Shown: positions 20,067-30,644, counted from the stretch's first letter. The stretch: 64,000 nucleotides of DNA from Arthrobacter sp. GMC3 (GCF_002929305.1 NZ_PJIO01000003.1:62001-126000), one strand, 5' to 3'. A program made the numbers and translations. The notes: a model not told the origin generated them from the letters alone.

Positions 20067-21539
20067 GTGACACACAGTCAAGAATCCGACGAAACAACGC
20101 CCATCACTGACCTTGGACAGGACGCTACAGACGTACAAGTCCCTGTGAGCGAGGTGGAAGAGACGACGCCGGTAGCGCCGTCGACTCCGTCCCCCTCACC
20201 GGCCGCGTTTGCTGCCCGCCCCAAGGCCCCAGCGGCTCCCGCAGCAGCCCCGGCGCCAACACCGGCGGCAGTGATCCCGGCAGTGAATTTGGAAGAGGCC
20301 GCGAAGTTTGGCCGCGCCGAGGAAGACGGCCATGTCTTCTTGTTGCTCGACGGTGCGGAATTCCCTGTCGGGCAGTACCCCGGCGCCAGCAAGGATGACG
20401 CGTTAGCGTACTTTGCCCGCAAGTTTGAGGACATCACTGCCGCGATCGCTTTGTTGGAGCAGCGCGTTGATGCCAAGGCCGCCACAACAGAGATGACCAA
20501 GACGGTCGCCCACCTGCGTGAGCAGCTGGGCGAGCGGAACTCGGTGGGCGACGTCAACGCCGCCTTGGGCCGCCTTGACGCCCTGGAGGAAAACATCAAG
20601 GCGTTGCAGGCTCACGAGCGTGCAAGCCATGAAGCCGCCCGTTCGGTTGAGCTTGCCGCCCGTGAAGCCATTGTTGCCGAAGCCGAAACTATTGCCGGCG
20701 AGGACCCTGCCAGCATTCTGTGGAAGGTGAGCAGCGCCCGCATGAACGAGCTCTTCGAGGCGTGGAAGCTGGCCCAGAAATCTGGCATGCGCCTTGGCCG
20801 GGCCACCGAGGAGCAGCTGTGGAAGCGTTTCCGTAGCGCACGCACCATTTTCGACCGCCACCGCCGCGCCTACTTCTCGCAGCTGGATAACAACAATGCC
20901 TCGGCCAAAAACGCCAAGGAAGCCTTGATTGCCGCCGCCGAGGAACTTGCCACATCCACCGACTGGGGCTTTGCCGCAGGCGAGTACCGCCGCCTGATGG
21001 ACCAGTGGAAGGCCTCACCGCGTGCCAGCCGCAAGGATGACGACGCGCTGTGGAACCGTTTCCGTGCCGCTCAGGACAAGTTCTTCCAAGCCCGCCAAAG
21101 CGCCAACGACGCCATCGACGAGGAGTTTGGCGCCAATCTGGTGGTCAAGGAAGAGCTACTCACCGAGGCACAGTCACTGCTGCCCATCAAAGACCTCGCC
21201 TCCGTGAAGAAGTCCCTGCAGTCCATTCGTGACCGCTGGGAGGAAGCTGGCAAGGTACCCAGGGCCGACATGCAGCGGGTTGAAGCCTCATTCCGCAAGG
21301 TTGAGGATGCCGTCAAGGCAGCCGATGAGGACAACTGGCGCCGCAGCGACCCGGAAGCCAAGGCACGCACCAGCAGCGCCCTGAGCCAGCTGGAAGCCAC
21401 CATTGCCTCCTTGAAAGAGGATCTCGCCAAAGCAGAAAAGGCCGGGGACGCCCGCAAGGTCGCCAAGGCCAGCGAAGCCTTGGCAGCACGCGAGCTGTGG
21501 CTTGAGCAGATTCGCAAGGCAGCGGAAGACTTCAGCTAA
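20067..21539 (+). CDS. DUF349 domain-containing protein
   Basis: A 490-residue soluble protein. Residues 1-75 are a Pro/Ala-rich, low-complexity leader. The rest is helical and contains several DUF349 units, each about 70 residues with a W-x-R/K-F core: LWKRFRSARTIFDRHRRAYF, LWNRFRAAQDKFFQARQ and IRDRWEEAGKVPRADMQ. The C-terminal part is coiled coil (SQLEATIASLKEDLAKAEKAG). The start is GTG at 20067. The family's molecular role is not established. It is followed by a terminator with a T run. Confidence 0.88.
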   Translation: MTHSQESDETTPITDLGQDATDVQVPVSEVEETTPVAPSTPSPSPAAFAARPKAPAAPAAAPAPTPAAVIPAVNLEEAAKFGRAEEDGHVFLLLDGAEFPVGQYPGASKDDALAYFARKFEDITAAIALLEQRVDAKAATTEMTKTVAHLREQLGERNSVGDVNAALGRLDALEENIKALQAHERASHEAARSVELAAREAIVAEAETIAGEDPASILWKVSSARMNELFEAWKLAQKSGMRLGRATEEQLWKRFRSARTIFDRHRRAYFSQLDNNNASAKNAKEALIAAAEELATSTDWGFAAGEYRRLMDQWKASPRASRKDDDALWNRFRAAQDKFFQARQSANDAIDEEFGANLVVKEELLTEAQSLLPIKDLASVKKSLQSIRDRWEEAGKVPRADMQRVEASFRKVEDAVKAADEDNWRRSDPEAKARTSSALSQLEATIASLKEDLAKAEKAGDARKVAKASEALAARELWLEQIRKAAEDFS

Positions 21540-21563
21540 GACGTTTTTTGCACTTTCGGGCCC

Positions 21564-21606
21564 TCGGGCGCGGGTTGTCCACAATCCGCGCCCGGGGGTC
21601 TTTTTT
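21564..21606 (+). terminator. Rho-independent terminator of the DUF349 gene
   Basis: The stem TCGGGCGCGG with CCGCGCCCGG is followed five bases later by TTTTTT, 25 bases after the stop codon. This is the clearest intrinsic terminator on the plus strand here. Confidence 0.85.
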
Positions 21607-21636
21607 ATCGCCCCACCTTGGGTGCAAGGTGAAAGC

Positions 21637-22221
21637 ATGGTCTTTTCACCAGCCCCTACAGGGATTTTGACGCCCGGAAGCGAGTTCACTGTTTCCGAGT
21701 TGTCCGCCATGGCCCTGGATGGGGTCGTGGTCAAGGTGTTCGGCGAGGCGTTTCGTGCGGTCTCAGAGCCCGAATCCCCCGCCCTGCGCGCTGCCGCACT
21801 AGCGCACCAGATACCTGCAGGACTTGCCGCACGGGCGGCCCTTGCCCGTCTTTGTGCGGCGTGGGTGTACGGCTGTGCTCCCCCGCCGGCCATAATTTCG
21901 GTGGCTATCAGTAGCCGTCACCGCAGCACGGCCCTGCCCCCACGCAGCGGTTGCGTCCTGCACGAGGTACACCTTGAGGAGTTCGACGTCGTCCGCCTTG
22001 GCGGGGCGCTAGTCACCACCGCCGTGCGGACCGCCGTGGACGTGGCCATCCATGAACAGCCTGCATCGGCCCGGGCCGTGCTTGCTGCCATGGCAGTCCA
22101 CCCCGAATTGGGCTGCCCGCTGGGCCGTGTCCGGACAGCGTTGGCAAACACCGTTCACCTACCGGGCAAAAGACGGGCGCAACTGCTGGTAGAAAATATG
22201 CTCGGTCTAGGCGGAACCTAG
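21637..22221 (+). CDS. AbiEi-like C-terminal domain protein, solitary
   Basis: A 194-residue protein starting [21 protein letters not shown]. It looks like the C-terminal part of AbiEi-type antitoxins or the related actinobacterial regulators. The matching features are a strand-rich middle ([17 protein letters not shown]), then [12 protein letters not shown] and the helical end [19 protein letters not shown]. The usual N-terminal winged-helix domain is reduced or missing, and no AbiEii nucleotidyltransferase gene is beside it. It converges on rel with a four-base overlap of the 3' ends. The family assignment is tentative. Confidence 0.6.
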   Translation: MVFSPAPTGILTPGSEFTVSELSAMALDGVVVKVFGEAFRAVSEPESPALRAAALAHQIPAGLAARAALARLCAAWVYGCAPPPAIISVAISSRHRSTALPPRSGCVLHEVHLEEFDVVRLGGALVTTAVRTAVDVAIHEQPASARAVLAAMAVHPELGCPLGRVRTALANTVHLPGKRRAQLLVENMLGLGGT

Positions 22222-24575
22222 ACGCGGCGTTGTGTCCCCGAGGTCCGGTAGACGTCGTAGACGCCGTCAATGCGGCGCACAGCGTTCAGGACGTGGTGCA
22301 GGTACTTCGGGTCGCCCATTTCAAAGGCGAAGCGGGACAGGGCCACACGGTCACGTGAGGTGTTCACGCTGGCGGCCAGGATGTTCACGTGGCTTTCGGC
22401 AAGGACCCTGGTGACGTCCGAGAGCAGGCTCTTGCGGTCCAGCGCCTCCACCTGGATCTCCACCAGGAACACCCCGGACTGGGTGGGTGCCCATTCGACG
22501 TCCACGAGCTTGTCGGGTTCCTTCTCCAGGTGCAATAGGTTGGGGCAATCCTTGCGGTGCACGGACACACCTGATCCCTTGGTGACGTAGCCGGCGATCG
22601 GGTCCGGCGGCACCGGTGTGCAGCAGCGTGCCAATTTCACCAAGACTTCCCCAACCCCATGAACAATAACCCCCGAGTCCGAGACCCTTGAACGGGTGTT
22701 GGAAACGTGCGTATCCAGAGGAGGGGCCACGTCCTCAATGTCATCGTTGACGCCCAGCACGTCGCGGAGGCGTTCCATAACAGCCTGGGCCGAGGTGTGT
22801 CCGTCACCCACCGCGGCGTAGAGCCCGGCAATGTCGACATAGCGGAAATGCTGGGTGACAGCCATTAACGCGTCATGGGTCATCATTTTTTGCAGCGGCA
22901 GATTCTGCTTGCGCATGGCCTTGGTGAGGAGTTCCTTGCCCTTTTCTATGGACTCCTCACGGCGCTCTTTACTAAACCACTGCCGAATCTTGTTTCTGGC
23001 CCGGGGGCTTTTGACAAAATTCTGCCAGTCCTGGCTGGGGCCGGCCCCTTCAGCCTTCGAGGTGAAGATCTCCACGGTGTCGCCGTGTTCGAGCTCGCTG
23101 TTGAGCGGCACCAGTTTGCCGTTGACACGGGCACCAATGGTGCGGTGGCCCACCTCCGTATGCACGGCGTAGGCGAAGTCGACGGGCGTGGAACCGGCCG
23201 GCAGCGAAATCACCTGCCCCTTGGGCGTATAGACGAACACCTCGCGGGCGTTCATCTCGTACCGCAGGGAATCCAAGAACTCATTGGGATCCGAGGTTTC
23301 CTGCTGCCAGTCGACCAGGGTGCGCAGCCAGTTCATGTCCTCCTGGCCGGACACCGGGCCCTTATTGCCCGTTTTGTACTTCCAGTGGGCTGCCACACCG
23401 TATTCCGCCCGCTGGTGCATTTCATGGGTGCGGATCTGAATTTCTACCGGTTTCCCGTCGGGCCCGATCACCGTGGTGTGCAGTGATTGGTACATATTGA
23501 ATTTGGGCATCGCAATGTAGTCCTTGAACCGGCCCGGTAGCGGGTTCCAGCGCGCATGGATGGCGCCCAGGGTTGCATAACAGTCGCGCACCGTATCAAC
23601 CAGGACTCGCACGCCCATCAGGTCATTGATGTCGTCGAAGTCCTTGGCGCGCACCACCATTTTTTGGTACACCGAATAGTAGTGCTTGGGACGACCGGTG
23701 ATTTCGGCCTTGATCTTGGCGGTCTTCAAATCCTCATTGATTTGACGCCGGATGACGCTCAAGTGCTTTTCCCGCTCGGGTGTGCGGTCTTGTACCATCC
23801 GCACCAGTTCTTCGTAGACCTTGGGGTACAGGGCCGCGAAGGAGAGGTCTTCCAATTCCCACTTGATGGTGTTCATACCCAGCCTGTGGGCCAGCGGGGC
23901 AAAGATGTCCAGAGTTTCGCGGGCCTTTTTTCCAGAAGATTGCGCCGAAACGAACCTCCAGGTCCGCGCGTTGTGCAATCTGTCGGCCAGCTTAATGACC
24001 AGCACCCGAATGTCCTGGGCCATGGCGATCACCATTTTACGGACGGTCTCGGCCTGGGCTGACTCCCCAAACTCCACCTTGTCCAGTTTGGTGACGCCGT
24101 CGACGAGCTTGGCGATTTCGTCGCCGAACTCGGCACGCAATTCATCTAAGGTGTAGGGCGTGTCCTCAACCGTGTCATGGAGCAAGGCTGCGGCAAGGGT
24201 CGCCCCACTCAAGCCAAGTTCGGCCAGGATGGTGGCAACGGCCACCGGGTGGGTGATGTAGGGGTCGCCACTCTTGCGCTTCTGACCCTCATGGTACTTT
24301 TCGGCGACCGTGAAGGCGCGCTGAATGAGGTCAAAGTCTTCCTTGGGGTTGTTGGCCCGCACTATCCGAAGCAGGGGCTCCAGAATAGGTGAGTAGCTTT
24401 CCGTTGACCACCCCGTCAGCCGCGCCAGCCGGGACCTCGTCCGCTCTCGGCGCCCCGGGAAGGTGGGGCGCACGTCCACGGCTCGGCGAGCCTGCTCCTT
24501 GGGCGGATCGCCTGCGGCGCCCTGCACTGAATCATCGTTCGCCAAAACCTCATGCGACGGTGCTGGATCGCTCAC
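22218..24575 (-). CDS. rel: Bifunctional (p)ppGpp synthetase/hydrolase
   Basis: Makes and degrades the stringent alarmone (p)ppGpp. The 785 residues contain an N-terminal HD hydrolase domain ([18 protein letters not shown]; the HD pair is intact). The synthetase domain shows [20 protein letters not shown] and [24 protein letters not shown] domain ([20 protein letters not shown]), a zinc-finger region with [13 protein letters not shown] and a C-terminal ACT domain follow. Both activities appear intact. The start is GTG with GGAGG nine bases upstream. Unlike many actinobacteria, no apt gene lies between it and secF. Confidence 0.97.
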   Translation of the reverse strand: MSDPAPSHEVLANDDSVQGAAGDPPKEQARRAVDVRPTFPGRRERTRSRLARLTGWSTESYSPILEPLLRIVRANNPKEDFDLIQRAFTVAEKYHEGQKRKSGDPYITHPVAVATILAELGLSGATLAAALLHDTVEDTPYTLDELRAEFGDEIAKLVDGVTKLDKVEFGESAQAETVRKMVIAMAQDIRVLVIKLADRLHNARTWRFVSAQSSGKKARETLDIFAPLAHRLGMNTIKWELEDLSFAALYPKVYEELVRMVQDRTPEREKHLSVIRRQINEDLKTAKIKAEITGRPKHYYSVYQKMVVRAKDFDDINDLMGVRVLVDTVRDCYATLGAIHARWNPLPGRFKDYIAMPKFNMYQSLHTTVIGPDGKPVEIQIRTHEMHQRAEYGVAAHWKYKTGNKGPVSGQEDMNWLRTLVDWQQETSDPNEFLDSLRYEMNAREVFVYTPKGQVISLPAGSTPVDFAYAVHTEVGHRTIGARVNGKLVPLNSELEHGDTVEIFTSKAEGAGPSQDWQNFVKSPRARNKIRQWFSKERREESIEKGKELLTKAMRKQNLPLQKMMTHDALMAVTQHFRYVDIAGLYAAVGDGHTSAQAVMERLRDVLGVNDDIEDVAPPLDTHVSNTRSRVSDSGVIVHGVGEVLVKLARCCTPVPPDPIAGYVTKGSGVSVHRKDCPNLLHLEKEPDKLVDVEWAPTQSGVFLVEIQVEALDRKSLLSDVTRVLAESHVNILAASVNTSRDRVALSRFAFEMGDPKYLHHVLNAVRRIDGVYDVYRTSGTQRRV

Positions 24576-24700
24576 AACGCATCACCTCCCTCTGGTCCCT
24601 TTGTGCCCTCAGTTCCTTTAATCAAAAGGTCCTGTGAGGCACATGATTCAAGCATCTACCTAGTGTAATCCCGGCGCCCAGGCGCTTGTGACCAAATAAA

Positions 24701-24732
24701 GGAAGGCCGGGATCCGTAGATCCCGACCTTCC
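24701..24732. terminator. Hairpin between rel and secF
   Basis: The stem GGAAGGCCGGGATC pairs with GATCCCGACCTTCC (one mismatch) around a CGTA loop. It lies 22 bases downstream of the secF stop on the minus strand and probably ends the yajC-secD-secF transcript before rel. Confidence 0.75.
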
Positions 24733-24754
24733 CTATTACTGCTACTGCCACATG

Positions 24755-25747
24755 CTAGGCGGCTACTGTCTCCGCGGCACGGCGGGCCTGGACCTTCTTG
24801 GCCTGCTTCACCAGGGCCGGCTCGTTCTGACGCAACCAGGCATACATGGGTGCGGCTACAAAAACCGTGGAGAAGGTGCTCACGATGATGCCGATGAACA
24901 GGGCCAGGGACAGATCCTGGAGTGTGCCTGCACCCAACAGCAGCGAACCGATGAACAAGATGGAACCAACCGGCAGGACGGCAACCATCATGGTGTTGAT
25001 GGAGCGGACGAGTGTTTGGTTGATCGCCAGGTTGACTTCCTCACCGAACGTCCGCCGCGTGGAGGACGTGATGTCGGCCGTGTTTTCCCTGATCTTGTCG
25101 AACACCACCACCGTGTCGTAGAGCGAATAGCTCAAGATGGTCAAGAAGCCGATGATGGCCGACGGCGAGACTTCAAACTGCGAGGCACCGTAGACTCCCG
25201 CCGTGACGATCATGACCACTAGCAGGCCGATGACGGCCGCAACTGACATCCGCCAGGTGCGGAAGTACAGGGCCATCAGGACGGTGGCCAACAGTACAAA
25301 GACTATGAATCCAATGATGGCCTGCCGCGAAACGTCGGCACCCCAGGAAGGCCCAACGAACGTCGAGGTAACATCCTTAACGGTCACACCGTAGGCAGTC
25401 TGGAGCGCGTCAGCGACCGTGACGGTGTCCTTGTCGCTGAGCATGTTGGTCTGGACCTGCATGGTGTTGCCAACAAGGTTCGTCACGATGGCATCCGCGC
25501 CGGGCACAGCCTTTGCCACGGCGCTTTGGCCGATTGCGGGGCTCGTATTGGAAACGTTGGAGATCGTGAACTGCGAACCGCCCTTGAACTCGATGCCGAA
25601 GTTGAAGCCTCCGACAAGAATCGGGATCAGGACCGAGAGCGCAATCAGCACGCCGGTGATAGTGAACCAGGTCTTGCGCTTGGCAACAAACGGGTAAGAC
25701 CGCTCGCCGGTGTAGAGCTCGTTGCCGAATGTGGCGAAACTTTTCAT
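24755..25747 (-). CDS. secF: Protein translocase subunit SecF
   Basis: Membrane partner of SecD that uses the proton gradient to finish Sec-dependent export. It has 330 residues and six membrane helices. The first is at about residues 28-47 (TWFTITGVLIALSVLIPILVGG) and leads into the family motif FGIEFKGGSQFTI. The conserved D-T-V pattern of the C-terminal half is in SYSLYDTVVVFDKIREN, and NQTLVRSINTM follows. The ATG overlaps the secD stop by one base, so the two are translationally coupled. Confidence 0.96.
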   Translation of the reverse strand: MKSFATFGNELYTGERSYPFVAKRKTWFTITGVLIALSVLIPILVGGFNFGIEFKGGSQFTISNVSNTSPAIGQSAVAKAVPGADAIVTNLVGNTMQVQTNMLSDKDTVTVADALQTAYGVTVKDVTSTFVGPSWGADVSRQAIIGFIVFVLLATVLMALYFRTWRMSVAAVIGLLVVMIVTAGVYGASQFEVSPSAIIGFLTILSYSLYDTVVVFDKIRENTADITSSTRRTFGEEVNLAINQTLVRSINTMMVAVLPVGSILFIGSLLLGAGTLQDLSLALFIGIIVSTFSTVFVAAPMYAWLRQNEPALVKQAKKVQARRAAETVAA

Positions 25748-27552
25748 TATTTGCTCTCCTTGGCGTCATCGCCGGACTTGGGCTTGACGGCCCCGGTTCC
25801 CCTACTGCCCACCATTTCGGCTTCCTTGGCGGCCAGACGGCGTTCGGCAATGGTTTGCCTGCGTTCGGCCTCGCCTGCGGCACGCGCGTTCTTGCCCGTT
25901 GCAACAGCAAGTGTGTCCTCAGGGGACCGGAAGCGTCCTGCGCCACGGTACAGCGGAATGGCACCGAGCTGGCGGGGATCCAGACCCGAGAAGTGGTGGC
26001 CCTCGCCAAAGAACTTGGTGCGTGCCAGCAGCAACAGCATCGGGTGGGTGAACATGAACACCACGATCAAGTCGGCCACAGCTGTCAGGCCGAGAGTGAA
26101 GGCAAAGCCCTTGACGTTGCCCACAGAGACAAAGTACAGCACCAGGGACGCCAGGATGTTCACGGCCTTGGAGGCCAGGATGGTTCGCTTTGCACGATGC
26201 CAGCCATTGTCGACTGCGGCCGCTAGGCCGCGCCCGTCGCGTAGTTCGTCTCTGACACGTTCAAAGTAGACGATGAACGAGTCGGCAGTCTGACCGATGG
26301 AGACAATGATGCCCGCCACACCGGCTAGGGACAGCCGGTAGTTCTCGGTCCAGCCCAGCAGCACGATGGCCAAGTACGTCAGGCCACCTGCAATGACCAG
26401 AGACAAGATGGTGACAAAACCAAGTGCCCGGTACTGGAACAACGAGTAGATGACCACAAGGGCCAAACCAATCAAGCCGGCAAGCAGGCCCATCTCCAAC
26501 TGCTGCAGGCCCAGCGTTGCGGAGATCGTCTCCGTTGACTGGATTGTGAAGCTGATGGGCAGGGCGCCAAACTTCAACTGGTCTGCCAGTGCCTTGGCGC
26601 TGGCTTCGGTAAAGTTCCCCGTAATGGAGGACTGGCCGTCGGTGATGACCGCCTGCGACGCCGGAGCCGAGACAACGTTGTCGTCAAGGACGATCGCAAA
26701 CCGCGACTGGGGATCGTTGGGGTTGGCCAGGTACTTGGCGTTCAGACGCTGAGTGACGGCCTTGAAAGCATTGGATCCTTCAGGGCTGATCAAGGTCAGC
26801 TGGACCGCCCACGTGTTGGTGGTGACACCCTGGGCGCCGGGCTGCAAACCGTAGGAAGCGGTCTTGATCCACTTTCCGGGGATCTCCACCGGTCCGAGGA
26901 TGTACTTGGCACCAGTGTCCGACTCGCAGGCCACGATGGGCTTGGCCGGATCGGAGTTTGTGGGAAGCTCTGTCACCGGGGCAATGCAGCTGGTTTCCTC
27001 GTACTGCGTCATGAGCGCCGCGGTGATCCAGTTCGGATCGCTGCCGTTGGCAGGTTTTGCCGTGGGATCCGGGTTCGGAGTCAGCACGTTGGCGGCCACA
27101 AAGGTACTGAGCTGGTCCGCGGGGGTCAGCGCGGTCTTGGCCACGGCACCTGCCGGGGCGTTGCTGGAGACAATGACGGCACGGAAGTTCATGTTGGCCG
27201 AGGCCGTGATGAGGTCGCGTTCCTGCTGGGTCGGCGTTCCAGGCATCTGCACGACCACGTTCTTGCCACCCTCGGTGGTGATCTGGGCTTCAGATACACC
27301 CGAACCGTCAACACGCTGCCGGATGATGGACACGGCCTGGTTCAACTGGTCGGCACTAATTGAGGTGGTGCCTTCAGCCTTAGGCGTGAGGATCATCTCC
27401 GTGCCGCCCTCGAGGTCCAAACCGAGTTTGGGGGCCCAAGACGTGGCACCGGAGAGCACGCCGGCGCCGATGGTGATGATGCAAACAATAATGAGCGCCA
27501 AAAGCGCGAACAGTGTCCTGCGGGCGACCTTCGTTGGGCCGGTACGTGCCAT
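25747..27552 (-). CDS. secD: Protein translocase subunit SecD
   Basis: 601 residues from MARTGPTKVARR; the ATG follows a TTG in the same frame and has AAGGAT upstream. The first helix is FALLALIIVCIITIGAG, then LGLDLEGGTEMILTP, the SecD signature. The periplasmic P1 domain spans about residues 60-390, with NMNFRAVIVSSNAP and DDNVVSAPASQAVITDG. Five C-terminal helices follow. FIVYFERVRDELRDGRGLAAAVDNGW holds the conserved acidic and arginine residues of the last helix pair. It is the middle gene of yajC-secD-secF. Confidence 0.96.
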   Translation of the reverse strand: MARTGPTKVARRTLFALLALIIVCIITIGAGVLSGATSWAPKLGLDLEGGTEMILTPKAEGTTSISADQLNQAVSIIRQRVDGSGVSEAQITTEGGKNVVVQMPGTPTQQERDLITASANMNFRAVIVSSNAPAGAVAKTALTPADQLSTFVAANVLTPNPDPTAKPANGSDPNWITAALMTQYEETSCIAPVTELPTNSDPAKPIVACESDTGAKYILGPVEIPGKWIKTASYGLQPGAQGVTTNTWAVQLTLISPEGSNAFKAVTQRLNAKYLANPNDPQSRFAIVLDDNVVSAPASQAVITDGQSSITGNFTEASAKALADQLKFGALPISFTIQSTETISATLGLQQLEMGLLAGLIGLALVVIYSLFQYRALGFVTILSLVIAGGLTYLAIVLLGWTENYRLSLAGVAGIIVSIGQTADSFIVYFERVRDELRDGRGLAAAVDNGWHRAKRTILASKAVNILASLVLYFVSVGNVKGFAFTLGLTAVADLIVVFMFTHPMLLLLARTKFFGEGHHFSGLDPRQLGAIPLYRGAGRFRSPEDTLAVATGKNARAAGEAERRQTIAERRLAAKEAEMVGSRGTGAVKPKSGDDAKESK

Positions 27553-27643
27553 CAAGGGATCCTTCTATTGGTCACGGGTAATGAACATGGCAAAACTGCT
27601 GGGGCCAGTACATGCGCCACAGCAGTCGCCAACCCGAATAAGG

Positions 27644-28102
27644 CTAGTTGTCTTTGTTGTTGTCTTTGTTCAGGCGAGCCAAGGTTTCCTCGGCCGACTC
27701 CTTCGAGGTGTCGTCCTTGCTCAGGTCGAGCGTGAGTGAGGAGACGTCGTCGGGGACGGTGGCGTCGATGCCTTCCGTCTCCGGCTCGATGATCTTGGCG
27801 ACGGTCTGGCTGTGAACTGCCACCGTGACACCCGGAGATACTTCCAGGTGCAACTTGTTGTTTTCTGCATCAACGGCAACGACGTGGCCGAACAGGCCAA
27901 AGTTCGTCATGATGTCAACGCCGGGAGCAAGTTTGGAACGCTTCTCCTCTGCGGCAGCCTTGGTCTTCTTCTGCTTGCGGAACATCATGAAGATGACGAC
28001 ACCGAACAAGGCAAAAAGGATGAAATTCATGGGCTGAATACCGCCGGACGCGGGGGCCGTACCTTCGGCCAAGATACTACTCAGGGTCACAACAATTTCC
28101 AA
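27644..28102 (-). CDS. yajC: Preprotein translocase subunit YajC
   Basis: Small single-span accessory subunit of SecDF. A membrane helix lies at about residues 26-40 (NFILFALFGVVIFMMF), then a basic RKQKKTKAAAEEKRSKL and the conserved VDIMTNFGLFGHVVAVD segment. The C-terminal tail is acidic and low-complexity. At 152 residues it is longer than the usual 100-120 because of that tail. The start is uncertain: TTG at 28102 gives MEIVVTLSS, whereas GTG at 28090 has GGAAA eight bases upstream and may be the true one. Confidence 0.9.
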   Translation of the reverse strand: MEIVVTLSSILAEGTAPASGGIQPMNFILFALFGVVIFMMFRKQKKTKAAAEEKRSKLAPGVDIMTNFGLFGHVVAVDAENNKLHLEVSPGVTVAVHSQTVAKIIEPETEGIDATVPDDVSSLTLDLSKDDTSKESAEETLARLNKDNNKDN

Positions 28103-28218
28103 TCATGGTGATCAACAGTGGTTGCCGGGCAGCGAAGACGTGCCGGATGTCATATCAGTCTAGTGGGTAAAGCTGGGTATGAGGTGTAAAGCCCACCCCA
28201 TCGGTATTTTCCGCTCCT

Positions 28219-29340
28219 TTAGACGTCGCGCGGGTCGCAGTCCTCATCATTGAATGGAAGCATGGCTGCAGCGACAGCGTTCCCTGGCATCTTCAGGCCA
28301 AGGTGGTCCCATGCGGCAGGCATGGCAATGCGGCCGCGGGGTGTCCGCCCGAGCAGGCCCTCGCGGACCAGGAACGGCTCGGCCACGGTTTCAACCGTTT
28401 CGGGTTCCTCCCCTACCGCAATGGCCAGGGTGGACAGGCCCACGGGGCCGCCGTTGAACTTGTTCACCAACGCCGTGAGTACGGACCGGTCCAGGCGGTC
28501 CAGGCCACGGGCATCAACTTCGTACATGTCCAGTGCTGCGGAGGCAGTACTTGCGTCGATGGTTTCAACACCGTGCACCAGGGCCCAGTCGCGCACGCGT
28601 CGCAGGAGGCGGTTGGCGATACGGGGCGTTCCGCGTGATCGCCCGGCAATTTGGGCAAAGCCGGCACTGGTCAGCTTCAGATCGAGCATGCCGGCCGAAC
28701 GGCGCAACACCAGTTCAAGTTCAGCCACCGAATAGAACTCCAGGTGTCCGGTGAAGCCGAACCGGTCGCGCAGCGGACCCGGCAGCAGGCCAGCCCGGGT
28801 GGTGGCACCTACCAAGGTAAAAGGCGGCAGTTCCAGGGGAATCGCCGTGGCACCAGCCCCTTTGCCAACAATGATGTCGACCCGGAAGTCCTCCATGGCC
28901 ATGTAGAGCATCTCCTCTGCAGGGCGGGACATCCTGTGGATCTCATCCAGAAACAGGACCTCCCCCTCGGACAAGGAGGACAAGATGGCCGCAAGGTCGC
29001 CCGCATGCTGAATGGCGGGGCCCGAACTGATCCTCAGCGGCGCATTCATTTCGGCGGCGATAATCATGGCCAGAGTGGTCTTACCGAGGCCCGGCGGGCC
29101 GGACATCAGTACGTGATCGGCGCTGCGGCCACGAATCTTGGAGGCCGCCAGGACCAGGGAGAGTTGTTTTCGAACTCGCTCCTGACCTACAAAATCATCA
29201 AGGTTCTTGGGACGCAGTGCGGCCTCAAGTTCGCGCTCCTCGGGCTCGGGCGCGGGTGCCAGCTCGGCGCCTGGACGAGAGGCCCCGGCTCCCAGGGTGA
29301 TCTGCCCGGGCAGCAGGCCATCATCGTTTGAGGTGGCCAT
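28219..29340 (-). CDS. ruvB: Holliday junction branch migration helicase RuvB
   Basis: AAA+ motor that pulls DNA through the RuvA-bound junction. It has 373 residues. Walker A is [17 protein letters not shown] at about residue 77, Walker B is [17 protein letters not shown], and sensor 1 is [20 protein letters not shown] with the arginine finger. The C-terminal winged helix shows [18 protein letters not shown]. The N-terminal 30 residues are a variable acidic leader. It follows ruvA after three bases. Confidence 0.97.
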   Translation of the reverse strand: MATSNDDGLLPGQITLGAGASRPGAELAPAPEPEERELEAALRPKNLDDFVGQERVRKQLSLVLAASKIRGRSADHVLMSGPPGLGKTTLAMIIAAEMNAPLRISSGPAIQHAGDLAAILSSLSEGEVLFLDEIHRMSRPAEEMLYMAMEDFRVDIIVGKGAGATAIPLELPPFTLVGATTRAGLLPGPLRDRFGFTGHLEFYSVAELELVLRRSAGMLDLKLTSAGFAQIAGRSRGTPRIANRLLRRVRDWALVHGVETIDASTASAALDMYEVDARGLDRLDRSVLTALVNKFNGGPVGLSTLAIAVGEEPETVETVAEPFLVREGLLGRTPRGRIAMPAAWDHLGLKMPGNAVAAAMLPFNDEDCDPRDV

Positions 29341-29343
29341 TGA

Positions 29344-29976
29344 CTAGCGCACCCGGCTTGACTGGCGGGCGCCGTCCTGGCCCAGCCAGCGCAAGGTTGC
29401 ACGCAGGATCGCGGCCACGTTGTGGCTCTCCTCCAGCTCCGGCTCGGCGGCAAGCGCCGCATCGATGCTCTTGAGCGCGTCCTTCTCATTCCAGCCCAGG
29501 CTTGTCATGGCGGCCACCACCTGATCTTTCCATTCCATGGCGACAGCAGCGGGCGCCGGCGAAACCCCGACTCCTGTGGGCACGAGCTTCCCCTTGAGTT
29601 CGAGCACTATGCGTCCGGCGACCTTGGGGCCCACTCCAGGTACCTTGGTAAATGCCTTGCCGTCCCCGTTGGCAACGCCGATCCTGATGCTCTCGGGTTC
29701 CAGGACGGAAAGGATGGCCAGTGCCAGCCTGGGACCGATGCCACTGACACTGAGCATGACCTCGAATACTTCGCGTTCGCCCGCATCGGCGAAACCGTAC
29801 AGTGTCATCGAATCCTCGCGGACGATCATGGACGTGGTGAGGGTCGCCTCCTCCCCCACCCTGAGGCCGCCAAGCGTCTTCGGGGTGGCATGCACCAACA
29901 TGCCGACACCGTTGACGTCGATCACGGCCTGGGCGAGGGAAAGGTGTGCCACCGGTCCGCGAACAAAACTGATCAT
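29344..29976 (-). CDS. ruvA: Holliday junction binding protein RuvA
   Basis: Tetrameric junction-binding partner of RuvB. The start is the ATG reading MISFVRGPVAHLSLAQ with AGGAG upstream, six codons after an earlier in-frame ATG that lacks such a site. This gives 210 residues. The OB domain comprises the first 65 residues. The two helix-hairpin-helix motifs are VMLSVSGIGPRLALAILS and FTKVPGVGPKVAGRIVLELK. The C-terminal domain III is DALKSIDAALAAEPELEES. It lies between ruvC (77 bases upstream) and ruvB. Confidence 0.96.
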   Translation of the reverse strand: MISFVRGPVAHLSLAQAVIDVNGVGMLVHATPKTLGGLRVGEEATLTTSMIVREDSMTLYGFADAGEREVFEVMLSVSGIGPRLALAILSVLEPESIRIGVANGDGKAFTKVPGVGPKVAGRIVLELKGKLVPTGVGVSPAPAAVAMEWKDQVVAAMTSLGWNEKDALKSIDAALAAEPELEESHNVAAILRATLRWLGQDGARQSSRVR

Positions 29977-30053
29977 TGCAAATGCTCCTGACATGCCTCT
30001 ACCGAACTACCGACCAAGCTACACCCCAGTGTATCGAACATACATACGAACAA

Positions 30054-30641
30054 CTAGTTCCACTTCGTTCCTGGCTTTTCCTTGTTCTTGGTGACCTTCG
30101 CCTTAGTCTCTGCGTCGCGCCACAACTGTTGCGCCGACGTCGTGCCCGTCTTCTCCGGAGAGAAGGCGTTTCCGCTGCGCCAGGCATGGGCGATGGCCAG
30201 GGCCAGGGCGTCCGCCGCATCGGCGGGCCGGGGCGGTTCGGGCAGGCGCAGAATGCGGGTGACCATGGCAGTGACCGAGGCCTTATCCGCCCGGCCATTA
30301 CCCGTCACGGCGGCCTTAACTTCCGACGGCGTATGCATCGCCACGGGGATTCCGCGTCTGGCAGCTGCAACCATGACCACGCCAGAGACCTGGGCGACGC
30401 CCATGACTGTGCTCAGATTTGTTTGAGCAAAGACCCGTTCGATCGCCAAAACATCGGGCTTAAACGCCTCCAGCCACTGGTCGATCGCATCCGCGATCAC
30501 CAGCAGCCGGGCGTCCAAGCGTAATTCGTGGGAACTGCCCACAACGCCCACGCCCACCAGGGTGGCCGTACGGTTGGGGGCGACGTCGACCACGCCCAGA
30601 CCGCAACGGGTCAGGCCGGGGTCGACGCCGAGAACACGCAG
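30054..30641 (-). CDS. ruvC: Holliday junction resolvase RuvC, CTG start
   Basis: RNase H-fold endonuclease that cleaves Holliday junctions. The family's first strand with catalytic Asp reads [15 protein letters not shown] here and lies upstream of the first GTG at 30593. Starting at that GTG (MVDVAPN) would delete the catalytic residue. In the correct frame the yebC stop region gives TAG-CAA-CTG, so CTG at 30641 is the only possible start after the in-frame stop, with AGAGG about ten bases before it. This gives 195 residues. Later catalytic regions are [15 protein letters not shown] and [14 protein letters not shown]. Confidence 0.9.
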   Translation of the reverse strand: MRVLGVDPGLTRCGLGVVDVAPNRTATLVGVGVVGSSHELRLDARLLVIADAIDQWLEAFKPDVLAIERVFAQTNLSTVMGVAQVSGVVMVAAARRGIPVAMHTPSEVKAAVTGNGRADKASVTAMVTRILRLPEPPRPADAADALALAIAHAWRSGNAFSPEKTGTTSAQQLWRDAETKAKVTKNKEKPGTKWN

Positions 30642-30644
30642 TTG

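Noticed and set aside
30034..30052. Possible LexA box upstream of ruvA (CGAAC-N7-CGAAC)
   Set aside because: The two CGAAC units are direct, not inverted, and the right half matches the palindromic consensus poorly. SOS control of ruvAB remains possible but is not supported here.
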